A stretch of DNA of 64,000 bases from Melampsora larici-populina 98AG31 (taxonomy: Eukaryota > Basidiomycota > Pucciniomycetes > Pucciniales > Melampsoraceae), in assembly GCF_000204055.1 (NCBI RefSeq), contig NW_006768768.1:1404322-1468321 (forward strand). The letters run 5' to 3'. Position 1 is the stretch's first letter; each line of letters begins with the position of its first letter. The translations under genes and the position numbers were made by a program. Below, one piece after another: positions 33,635-43,984 of this stretch. The notes beneath the pieces are model-generated. The model made no database searches and had not been told where the DNA came from. It saw only the letters and a list, made by a program, of their open reading frames with translations.

Positions 33635-34133
33635 ACCTACTCGGCATTCTTACGTAAAGGGGGATCAATCCCGGTTCATATCGTTGATCCGATGGATTTA
33701 ACGCTTCTTAGTATTGAATTCCAAGAAGATGGTATCACTGGCTTTCAAAAGAGTGATGACTCTATAGTGAACACCGATAATCCTGAAGACTTGCCCATTG
33801 AAAACCGTCTCACAATTCACGATGACGACGACCTGACCTTGAATCTTCGATTGCACTACATGCAAGTCGTGTCATCTTCGTGCTTTATGAGAAATGCCAT
33901 ATGTTGATGAAATCTTACGACAGGCAATATCCCATGTCAGGAGAAGCTTGTAAAATCCAGGTTTTTGACCTTGTGTGTTTATTAGTACGTTACCTTGTCA
34001 TGTTGTCCGTTTCATCAGCCACGCTCATCTCTATGTTTGGTCCACAGATATGACAGGTTTGGATTTCGCGGTCCGTTCTAAGCCCTTCATCGGCGCGGCC
34101 AAGAGCGTTGCTAGTCAGATTCTATGTGGAAGT
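33635..34133 (+). CDS. Possible gene fragment of unknown function
   Basis: After a possible acceptor at 33634 the + frame reads FLRKGGSIPVHIVDPMDLTL and stays open through an acidic stretch (HDDDDLTLNLRLHY) to about 33905. A second block after an acceptor near 34048 reads MTGLDFAVRSKPFIGAAKSV and ends at a GTAAGT donor at 34133. Codon use looks gene-like, but I can place neither the first nor the last exon and recognise no domain. It may be part of a decayed gene. Confidence 0.35.
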
Positions 34134-34140
34134 AAGTGAA

Positions 34141-35387
34141 TTTCCTTAGTCTTGATCACAACCTTTTCTTGACACAAATCTATTCGCAGATGCTAGCCAA
34201 CGCCGCGATCCTCGCCCTTTCCTGTTCTCTCTACCTGAGAAGCACATTCTAGTGATGTTTTTTTTTGGAAAAAACACACATAAATTTTGAAGGACTGAAA
34301 GGGTAAAGTACCAAAACATTTTAGTCACTTTTTGATCAACTTGAATTCTCCTATTATTACTATTATACTAATAGGAATTCCAACTTTTACTTATGAGAAC
34401 TTATCAAACCCAACAAGATCAGGTGTTTTATAAATTTCATTTATCAAAATAGAATACTATGTATTACTAATTGTATTGATCAATCTTAAAAAGGATGTTA
34501 TGTATTGAATTCTTAAGTTGCAGTATAAATGTATTAAATAAAATTCATGTTGACTATTTAGCTACATAAGTTTACATAAATGGGTAAAGAAGAATTGAAC
34601 TCAATTGAACATATATCACGTATAAAGAAGGTATAAAAGGATTCATTCACAAGAACAAGGTAGACATATGGTCAGAAGATTACTAAGATTGTGTTGAACT
34701 TGAGGATTATTGGTTTGATCTTGGTTGGATTGATTGGAAAATGAGTTTGAGTTTTTTTGGGGGGGAGGGGTATACAGTTGTGTTGTTCATCATTATTGAA
34801 TTCATCTAGGCAAATTAAGATATTCAAATCAAAGAAAATTCAAGTAGGTGAAATCAAATTGATCTGAGCTTTATATCACTTTTATGAAATGTGAAATTCA
34901 AGTGTCTTGTTGATGAGAAACAAAGAGTCCATGGTGTTGTAAACTTACTAAATGGTTTAATAGTTTCTTCAAAGATAAAACCAAGGAAGACTCTTTTGAG
35001 TATTTTTAAGCACATTCGAATTTGTGAAAGATGATAGAATAGGTCTTTTGAGTATGATACATTCTTAGATGAAAAGTAATCGGGATTGGTTTTCAAGTCT
35101 TTGTATCTAACTTTATTGTCTTTGCAATCTTCACAATCTCACAATGAAAGCGATCTCTCAGTTTGAATCTGAGAGTGAAGGAGAAATTGAGTTAAACAGG
35201 TAACTTGATGGATCAAATCGATCAAATTCAATTCAAAAATTTGAGAATTCTAAGACCTTTACTCTTTAACTAACACGTTTGAAGGTATATTCAAAAAAAA
35301 TTCTCTTGCATGTTTCATATTTACAAACTACACTTCCATACAAGAGAATGTGAAATAAATGAGTGAAAAGAAAAGAAAAAAAGAAGA
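34141..35387. other. Intergenic; its right part belongs to a duplicated segment
   Basis: AT-rich, no gene. From about 34900 the sequence is related to 57900-58100 downstream of the paralogous gene (for example AAACTACACTTCCATA versus AAACTACGCTTCCATA), so the duplication includes the 3' flank. Confidence 0.5.
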
Positions 35388-36638
35388 TTAGTTATCAGTT
35401 TGAACAGAATTTGAAGGACCAGCTTGAGGATGATGAGTTTCAGAAGCACCTGCCTCTTTTTCCGCCTTGGCTTGCTCTATCTTAGCCCTTTGAGCAGCAG
35501 TATAGTCTTTGTGTGGTCTACCTAACTTTGCCTTTCCGCCAACGATGGGATTCTTGATTCCAGTTCTCTTGGCTCTTGTTGGTCTGTGAGGATCACTTTC
35601 TGAAGTTTGACTTTCGGTGATTGACGATTCTCTTATTGAGTTTACTTTTCTCTTTTTGTTTGATTTGGAATTTTCTTCAGTCGAGGGTTTTTCAGTTGGA
35701 TTGGTAAATTTGAATTGATTTGGATTATCATCAGTCAGAAGCTTTCGAAGATCATTGAGAATTTGTTCTATGACATCTGGACCGGCTCCATATGTTTTGA
35801 TGATATCGAAAAGAGTTCGAGAGATTTTGACTTCCACTGCACGCTTTTCTGTGAGGTATCCTTCAACAGCCTGTCTTAAAGCATCATGAATTGAGGTTGG
35901 AACGGATGTACCAAGAAGAGGAGTTGTACCACGTAACTCACTTGGGACAGGTAGGTTGAGGTTGGATTGGTTAGTATTTGATCCAACACCGTGAAGATTT
36001 TGGCCAGAGTTACCTACTAAAGGCTCATTGGAGGGAATCCTGGATGTTGAGGCTTGTGAACCGTATGTTTGGGAGTTGAATTGGAGCGGATTGTTGACGA
36101 ATTGAGTATCTGTGGGGAACCCGGTTCCTTGGTTGGACGAAAAAGATCGAGCCATCTCAGGGACTGGAGGCATTCGAGAGCTTTGCTGAGCAGGTCCACT
36201 CATTGAAGGTTGATTTGAAATCCCTCCAGAGCTTGAGGCTTGTGAACCGAGGACTTGGATATCTGCTTGAGAATATGTTCTACCTTGGGACCAAGAGCTT
36301 GGCTGAGATGTGTATGAGTTACTAAGATTTGGATGAGCTTCTCCGAAATCCGGGAAGCCAAAATCGAGATTTTCGAGTTCCTGGTGAGTATAGGTGATAT
36401 CTGGAATAGATGTAGCAAGATTACTTGAAGATTGGAATCCTTGATTCGGAAACTGTGGTGGGTTGGTCAAGGGATTTGAGGAATTTGCGTGGTCAGTGGT
36501 ATTCAACATATTAGATTGTTGTTGAGTACTTAAGGAATTGATGGGTAGCCCGTCCTGATCAAAATCGATGAACGCAGAGGCGAGAACGTCTAATAGAGCG
36601 TCGTCTATGTGACTCTGAGGGTTGTTGTGATGATCCAT
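35388..36638 (-). CDS. Probable nuclear protein: N/Q/S-rich N-terminus, conserved helical core, basic GRP-containing tail
   Basis: A single-exon frame of 416 residues. Residues 1-250 are low-complexity (Asn, Gln, Ser, Pro) with an acidic start (SHIDDALLDVLASAFIDFDQ). A conserved block (SIHDALRQAVEGYLTEKRAV, then LFDIIKTYGAG and QILNDLRKLL) is predicted helical and is shared with the paralogue at 58103-58780. The C-terminal 100 residues are basic with NKKRKV, which resembles a nuclear localisation signal, and KLGRPHK, which resembles an AT-hook core. The layout fits a DNA-binding or regulatory protein, but I do not recognise the family. Start fixed by alignment with the paralogue (MDHHNN versus MNPHNN). 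Confidence 0.7.
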   Translation of the reverse strand: MDHHNNPQSHIDDALLDVLASAFIDFDQDGLPINSLSTQQQSNMLNTTDHANSSNPLTNPPQFPNQGFQSSSNLATSIPDITYTHQELENLDFGFPDFGEAHPNLSNSYTSQPSSWSQGRTYSQADIQVLGSQASSSGGISNQPSMSGPAQQSSRMPPVPEMARSFSSNQGTGFPTDTQFVNNPLQFNSQTYGSQASTSRIPSNEPLVGNSGQNLHGVGSNTNQSNLNLPVPSELRGTTPLLGTSVPTSIHDALRQAVEGYLTEKRAVEVKISRTLFDIIKTYGAGPDVIEQILNDLRKLLTDDNPNQFKFTNPTEKPSTEENSKSNKKRKVNSIRESSITESQTSESDPHRPTRAKRTGIKNPIVGGKAKLGRPHKDYTAAQRAKIEQAKAEKEAGASETHHPQAGPSNSVQTDN

Positions 36639-38575
36639 TGTGAGGGTATGAGTTGGTAGGTTTTGGACGGTATGTGTTGCTTTGGAGTGGTTTTAAGAGT
36701 TTAGATATGTGTGTATGATCGCCGGTTGATTTGATGAAATTGATATTTTCTGATGAGAAAGATAATCTGGTATGAGTCAGTTTTATAGATCTATCGTAAG
36801 TCAAAATCAGCTCGTATAGATCCTGATCTTGGCTCATTTGTCGTATCAAAATGTAGAGCTTTCAGACCAAACCGCATTCCGAACTCACACTCACAAATAA
36901 AAAGTAAATGGTATCAATAAGTGAATGCGGTAAGATGAAGGAAAGGAAAAGCATCCAGAAACGTATCGATTGAGAAATGTGAACGGCTTGCAATTGCCCT
37001 CTGTTGAATATTTTTGGAACCGTTTCAATAATTCAAGGCATGCATTTGTCAGCTGTGAATTTTTTTGGGCATTAGCATTCAAGTCCCCTATTCTAAAGCT
37101 AATGGTGTGTGCATTAGACTAATTAGGTGTTTTGGTAAAGCTCATCAGCCTGTTGAGTCTAGAGTGAGGTCGGACTCGCGGCATTTGCGTTCGTTGGTGG
37201 TTCAGCTTTTCGAAGCTTTTTCGAGAGTTTCAAGTCATCTTCTTCTAATGTCGTCGAGAAATTGTGAATATGCATGAACTTGGAAAAGTACCATGACATT
37301 TTTAGGCATTTGATTACACCGTGGTAATTATCGAGCCAATCATTCAGTCTATCGAAATCTCATTTACAGACCTAATGAGAGTATCATCGAAAGTCTATCC
37401 TAATCTCATGAATCATGTCCATCAAGTGTTCACTTTAGAGAAACGGCTGATGTGTGTTAAACAACAGTGCGCTACTGATTGAAGCCGACTGTACATAAAT
37501 CGTCACGAGAAAAGCTTCCAATCAGTTGGAGTTTTTACTTTTCTCCCCAACCGTCTGGAAAACTACGCATATCATACTGAAGCGTGTCACTTGGTGGATG
37601 AAGTTCGGAATCGGATGTTATAGGGGCTGTGTTCACTTGATGATGGACCGGCCTATCGATCATCATCAGGGCACATAAGCTCTGTGAATAGTCCTATGGA
37701 ATTCGGGTTGAGTTTTTTTGCCCAGAATCTTCTAGATGAGATCGTCTAACTCCTTGTCGCTCAGCCCACTTTTTTGTTTATGAACCTAAACTTGAGTCAT
37801 GTTAAAATTACGATGTTAGGACTGGTCAGCCAGATTCGCTTGTCCCTCTTTTGGAAATGTTCAGACGTTTTAACATGTTCCCAGAGACTATGAAGCAGGG
37901 ACAGCCTGCTGTGCTTTCATAGATCCACAAGATCAGCTTGAGTAGAGATCCGAGCTCAAGAGAGCATGTGACGCAGTGTGTACCGGTTTAGCCATGATCA
38001 TCCTTTGCTGAAACACTCGATCGGCATTTCATGAGCATCTTGGAAGGTTTTTGCACCGTAGTATAACGCTCGATAGTATGACATGAGCTCTTGTGAAGCA
38101 AGACACAATACCAATTTGACCAAAGGCGTGTCACAATCAAGCTACCACCCCTTTGACTCTAAGGCCTTATCGTATATCTCCCTTTGGGAATCTATCGGTT
38201 CCTTTTAGGTCTCAACACATGGTCAAGCCAAGAACAGATGCACCCCTCGATTGTGGTTCATGTCGTGGATTGAAATTTGTTACTGAATAAGTCAATCCGA
38301 TTTGATAGGTGGGTTTATCTTTCTGCGATTGAGCGAATATTAGGGGGTGAAAAATGAAAAGAGGAGCGAGCAAGATTTAAACAAAGAAGTGGGCGGATAT
38401 TCAGTCTCGAGGCTGACCCCGGGGCCAAGATCTCATCGCACACAAAGTTCAGTTTAAATTTTAAAAGTCCCACAGTCCAGAGCTGACAGTTTTTTACCGA
38501 AAAATGTAGGTGGAATTGATTGTATGTATGAAAGAAGTGTAACATTTGGGAATCTGACAAGCTTCTACACCACAG
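36639..38575. other. Intergenic; left two thirds duplicated at 58.8-59.8 kb
   Basis: No gene is supported. Segments align with the DNA upstream of the paralogue: GCATGCATTTGTCAGC (37040) with GTATGCATTTGTTGAC (59175), ATGAATCATGTCCATCAAGT (37410) with a close match at 59530, and ATCATCATCAGGGCA (37657) with 59775. The remainder to 38575 is unremarkable. Confidence 0.6.
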
Positions 38576-38580
38576 AAGCA

Positions 38581-39157
38581 CTCAAACTTAACAAAGTCCC
38601 TCGCCAAAGGCCCGAGCCCCAGCGAGGGACTTACCCCATAAACTGGAATCCTGGCGTGAGAAGTGAGCTGTATTTGCTCCAAATTCTCTACATCTGTTTG
38701 TTTTTTTTCTCTCTCAACAAACATGTCTTGCAACAAAGAAAGAAGAAAATGGCAAGGGACCATTACATATGTACCAATTGCAAACTCCTTTCTATCTTTC
38801 TGGGAAGTTATCTTTTTGAGTAGTTGAAGATCAATTATTTTGACCGCTTTCTGAGAAATACAGGCTTTGAGCCGGCTCGCCGCTGCTGAAAATTGAAAAC
38901 AGACCCATTTTTGATTCCCTAGTAGCCCAAGTTCCAGACCAGATTTGGGGAAGCTTGCAATTGGCTCATATGTAATGAATATTTGCCATCATCCTTTTAT
39001 TTACCTCCGAGACCTGTTTATTTAGGAACAAATCAAAGAATTCAAAGTAGTGTTTTTTGAGCCAATACAGGCTACTTCTCACGCCAGGATTCCAGTTTAT
39101 GGGGTAAGTCCCTCGCTGGGGCTCGGGCCTTTGGCAAGGGACTTTGTTAAGTTTGAG
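38581..39157. mobile_element. 577-bp foldback element with roughly 90-bp perfect-looking arms, AAGCA target duplication
   Basis: The left arm (38581-38675) starts CTCAAACTTAACAAAGTCCC. The right arm (39065-39157) is its inverted copy with about one mismatch in the first 80 bp. Each arm contains an internal hairpin (AGTCCCTCGC...GCGAGGGACT). Flanking AAGCA occurs at 38576-38580 and 39158-39162. Beyond 90 bp the arms remain imperfectly complementary, so most of the element can fold. No coding capacity. Arm identity suggests recent activity. Confidence 0.9.
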
Positions 39158-39162
39158 AAGCA

Positions 39163-39668
39163 CTTCGAATCAGAAAATGGTCTTGCCAGGTCTGAGAATG
39201 GTCAGAGCAAAAGGCGGCCCGCAGTCCCACCTGTTGGCCATACGCACGCGCGCGGCAGGCGGCCAGTTAGCCCATCTGCCATATCGATCCAAATGCCGTC
39301 TGCAAGATGCCAGCAGACCGGCAGCGGTCGACCTGCAGGACAACCGCCGCTGAGACAAAGTTCGCACTTCCAGCGGCGCAAGAGGTGGCTTGCATACCGC
39401 CTGGCGTGCTATCAACAGGCGGGCAGCAGGCTGCCTCCACGCCATACTGCCAACACCGATCGGAGGCACCGCCCGTGGGCCATCAACAGGCGGGCAGCAG
39501 CCCTTGTTCTGGGTAACCAGCGAAATCCGATCGGCAGATCGCGTGCGACTGGAAAGCAGCTGATCTCGAGGCAACCACCACCATCATTGCCCCAGACACC
39601 TTTGTCACAACCTCACCACCCGCAATTCAAGCCCACCACGCACCACTCATCTTTGCATCCATTTCGAA
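39163..39668. other. GC-rich, GGCGG/CAGGCGG-repeat region upstream of the transposase-like gene
   Basis: 39210-39560 is much more GC-rich than the rest of the window and contains repeated CAGGCGG, GGCGGC and CAACAGGCGGGCAGCAG motifs (the last twice, about 39413 and 39484). Open frames in all directions here are a by-product of base composition. It could be the subterminal region of the transposon carrying the next gene. Confidence 0.5.
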
Positions 39669-42600
39669 ATGATGAATGATGCAAATTCACTGCCGCCGCG
39701 TAAGTCTCACGCTAGTTATTGATTGCTGTGTTTTGATCCACCACTGATTCCCAATTATTCAATAACCAGACATTACCCAAATCACTCAGGACCCCATCAA
39801 ATACCAATGTCATGTCTGCCCACACAGCCGAAGTATGCAAAACTATGGACCTCATGTAAAATCATCAGCCCACAGAGTTGCGGTGGAGAAATTCTTGACA
39901 ACTCAACCTTCAGCCCCAGCAGCCCATCAAGATGTTCAGCCGGACATAACTCCAAGTCCACCTGCTGATATCCTGGACCTGAATCTGATCGACTTCTTCC
40001 ATCGCGATGAACAGTCTTCAGACCCACCTTCTATTCCACCCTCACCCCTCACTTTGCTCCGGTCATTCACCCAATTAGGCACTAATCATAATGATTCAGA
40101 TGATGACTCGGCCAGTCTACTTGATTTTGACCAGCTTCGTGAAGCCTTTATTGCACTCGAATCCGGGGATGAAGATCCCGAAGACAAAGATGAAGATGTG
40201 TTTGACGAAGAGCTGGATTCCAATGTTGGAGGCATTGAAGACTCTGCTGATTGGTACCCATTCAAAAAGAAAGAGGTAAGCTGCATTTATGTATTGTTTA
40301 ACTCTAAACTAATAGCATTTTTCATTTGGTGATAGCATGTTGTGGCTTTGCTTATGATTGGATCGAACCGAAAACTCCTCTCACAGGCTCTATACCAGCG
40401 AATTCGGTCCCTCCTTCGGCTTCTTGGTGTCACTCTTCCTGAATGGGGTACTTTGAGGAGACTGGTACAAAGGTTGAAAATTCAGTTGGGACTCAAGATA
40501 CGTGAGCGGATTAGTCCATGTGGTAATCCACTATTTGGATTAGATATCAAGACTATCATAATCAATGTTAGCCCTCTTTTTTCACAAGGGGTGACCTTCT
40601 CAGGTATTAACCTAATTAAATTTGTTTTTAGGAGTTGGCGAACCCCTTAGTCAGCCCCCATTTGGTTTACGTGCCCGAGCTCACCATTGATGGTCCAATC
40701 AACCGTCTGTCACAATGCGCAAAGTGGCGTGAAGATTATCCGCCACATTTACGAGTCCAAATGATATCTTCTAACAATTCCCACTACTACATCTACGAGC
40801 CTGTCCAACTGAACTCGGAGCAGCTTGTAGTACCGGTGTTCTTCTTCCAACAAGAAAGTTGTCTTATGGCAAGGTGTCTGCCTGCAGTGGTGAAACCAGA
40901 CCCTCATCACCGGTCAAATTTCAGAGTCATAATACCGGAAAATCAAGATTTCAATTCAGATGTCCTTTTTAACATTCCTTGCAAAGACTTCTGGCGAACT
41001 TTTGATCATGTTGAGTTGGAGCATGAAGTCCTTCTGAAGAACCGGTGTGGCGAATATATGTACAGTAAGTCTTATTTTGCATCCTTCTGGTGTGTTTGCC
41101 GTACTGACACAGATACCACAGATTCGGTCGATGCCACTGACCCTTGCCATCCAATTTCGAACCCTTGGCGAGCAAAGGCTCAAGGGAAAGTGATCCGACA
41201 TATTCCTCTAGCTTTATATTCCAACGACACTTCTGGAAACGTGTCCAAAAAGTGGAACAAACACATGAGTATCTACTTCACGCTGGCTGGCTTACCGCCC
41301 ATTCTAACCAATCAAGAATTCAATATCCACTTCCTGGCAACTTTGAATTGCGCTACAGCCCTAGAGTTATTTGATCAGGTCGTTGATGATCTCAAGTGAA
41401 GTGATCTTGTTGTATATCTGATTGCTATATTTGGTATTAACTAGAACTTTCTCTCTGTAGTGATTATAGAACCAATGGCTTCTTTGCATATGATCAGAAC
41501 CTTGGCGAGGAAGTGATGGTAATGACGGTGTCTCTTTTTCACCTTGGTGATTCCCCGATGCACGCCGAGATATCAAATACTCTCAACCCAGCAAACACTC
41601 TTACTCCTTGTCATATGTGTGACTTACATGTGGCAAAGCAGGCCAACAAACAATCGCAGGACTTTGTCAGAGATTTTCTTGGACTAGATGACAATGGAGA
41701 AAAGGTATGACTTCACATTTACACTTTCATGCTGGGGAATTTAAGACTGACTTGCTGAGATTCATAGTGCCTATTACCCGGCCGCGACTGGGACCAAACT
41801 AGACGCTGGACCAAGGAAATGTGGGCCACCGCTCAAAAACGCCACTCCAAAACCCGTGTTGAAGCAATGGGCCGCAACTTCGGTGTTCAAGATCCTATGA
41901 ATGAGTTTTTCCAGAATAATGTTCATGTGGCACACAAGTCTCTTCCTCCTTCTGAAGTGGAGAAACTATGTCAACAAGTCAATGCTCAACATGGGGAACA
42001 CATCTTCAATCCCATGTTGCGGCTCCAAGGTATTGTGTTAATTCTATATCTTTGGATTTGGATTCAGCTGATCTATCACCCTTTGTGTGTAGGTTTTGAC
42101 GGACACAAGGATACTCCAGTGGAGATTCTCCATGTCTGTTTACTTGGGTGCAAAAAGTATCTGTTCAAAGATGACATGAATGAACTGGGTAATATCAAGC
42201 TTGGTTCAAATATGTACAATGATCTCTCCGGCCGATGGCGAGCTTTTAATGCCAGAGGTTTAAAAATGCCACCTATTCAACCAAACACTATGATCACCTA
42301 TTATCAGAGTCTAGTGGGTAAAGAATTCCGGACGGTCTTACAGACAGTTCCTTTTGTGTTGTTCAAACATCTTACGGAGGCAAAACGCGAAATGTGGACT
42401 TCTCTCTGCCTTTTGAGCTCATATATTTTTCAGACCGAGATCCCTGACATGAAAATGTACTTAGCCGAACTCGACATTCACATTTCTAGGTTCCTCAAAA
42501 ATCTGATTGCTCTCAATGCTCGCTGGGTCAATAAGCCAAAGATTCACATGCTCCTTCACCTACAAGACTCAATTCGAAGGTTTGGTCCAGCTTGTCTTTT

Positions 42601-43646
42601 TGCAACTGAAAAACTTGAATCTTTCAATGGGGTCACTCGACATGCTTCCATTCATTCAAACCATCAAAGTCCGGGTCAAGACATAGCTAACACATCAAAT
42701 ACTCGTCAAATGTTGAGAATTTTTGTCTCAGGTTCATCTTTCTTCAACTATAAGCTTGACACTCGGGTAAGCAGTGGCCCTCGTTTGAAAGAATTGTTAT
42801 CTTTGGTACCCAAATTGTTCCAGGCCATGGGTCTGGCTAACTCTCCAGGGCCTTCTACAATTTATACCATCGGACGTAAGTGATGGTTTTGCGGACTCTT
42901 AATCTTTTATACATCTGACATGTCCACCTCAGCAAAATGTCCAACTCAATCTCCGCCGCCGTCATGCATTCCAAGCACGGTGGTCCGCGCCCACTTGAAG
43001 GAGTATGAAAATATCATGATGCCTGGAGATATCAAGGTTGAATTGAATGACTTTGTCCTTGTGAGTCCTCATCATTCTTATCATTTTGGGTCAGTAGACG
43101 TATATTTGATACACTTATCAAATTGCAGGTTAACTCTCCACGAGCAATAGGTCAAGTACAGTCTATCTGGAAGTTGGACGGGGTATCTGCAAACAAGACA
43201 CATCTTGTTCTCAAAATATGTCAAAGGGGGCCAATCAACAAGTTCTATGGAATGCGGGAGGTACATTTGACCGAACAAATTGGACTTACTCATGTCAAAG
43301 TATGTACCTGCATACATTGAATGGGATGGTGTGCTTGTTATTAATCAGTTTTTTCAAATGTGCCTACCAGGAAGTTATGTGTGTGATTAACATTCAGCAT
43401 AACTGTCATGATGCCCAGTGCAAACTGGCGAAAAACCAGGTCAAAAAAATCAAGCGGAGGGTTTCCTCAATTCGGCTTTGGGGCGTTGATCATGTTGACT
43501 CGCCCAAATTCATTCTGAATGCGGCGTCTCATTATAAGGGCCACCTTCATCGTTGGCTTTCTGCTTGTCAACAGCCAACTGTCACACCGGCTCAATGGAA
43601 CGACGCTGTTAAAGAAGGACTCAGAGTTTGGAACGCAGAACCATGA
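39669..43646 (+). CDS. DDE-type transposase-like protein with N-terminal C2H2 zinc finger, open
   Basis: Eleven exons (39669-39699, 39770-40275, 40336-40566, 40632-41395, 41461-41704, 41768-42029, 42093-42875, 42933-43060, 43129-43299, 43371-43646, with one optional intron at ~41065-41120) join in phase to about 1131 residues with no stop. I count ten exons, or eleven if the optional intron is real. Near the N-terminus CHVCPHSRSMQNYGPHVKSS with a following H is a C2H2 finger. An acidic linker follows. Conserved blocks include ELANPLVSPHLVYVPE, NPWRAKAQGKVIRHIPLALY, LGDSPMHAEI, TPVEILHVCLLG, NKPKIHMLLHLQ and FATEKLESFNG. This organisation matches a repetitive protein family common in rust genomes that I associate with Plavaka/CMC-like (CACTA-related) transposons. 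That link is from memory. The acidic residues in GDSP, TPVE and TEKLE are candidate catalytic ones. Confidence 0.75.
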
Positions 43647-43984
43647 GCAGTTAGGAAAGGGCAGGGTAATACACAGGAGGCGAATTGACTTTTGAGCAGT
43701 GTGCAAGTTTGTATAACTTTTCTTCACAAATGAACCTTCTCCATCTAACCCATGCATTTCAATTATGAATTTAGATAGGTGGTGATGAGGAGGAAGATGT
43801 GACAATATCAAGAAATAAAAGTACAAGAAGTAAAGTGATTGCGGACTCCAGAGTACATTGATCAATCCTGGGTGACTTCATCTGAAGATATTTCACAACA
43901 ACATCAGTATCGTGCTCATGCCGAAACTCATAATTGGCTTACAAACATGTCCTTCCGTTGTTCCAAATGTTCAACATACCCGCG

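Noticed and set aside
39050..39679. 209-residue + strand frame and its antisense partner
   Set aside because: It starts within the right arm of the foldback element and runs through the GC-rich repeat; proline/arginine/glutamine bias reflects base composition, and frames are open on both strands.
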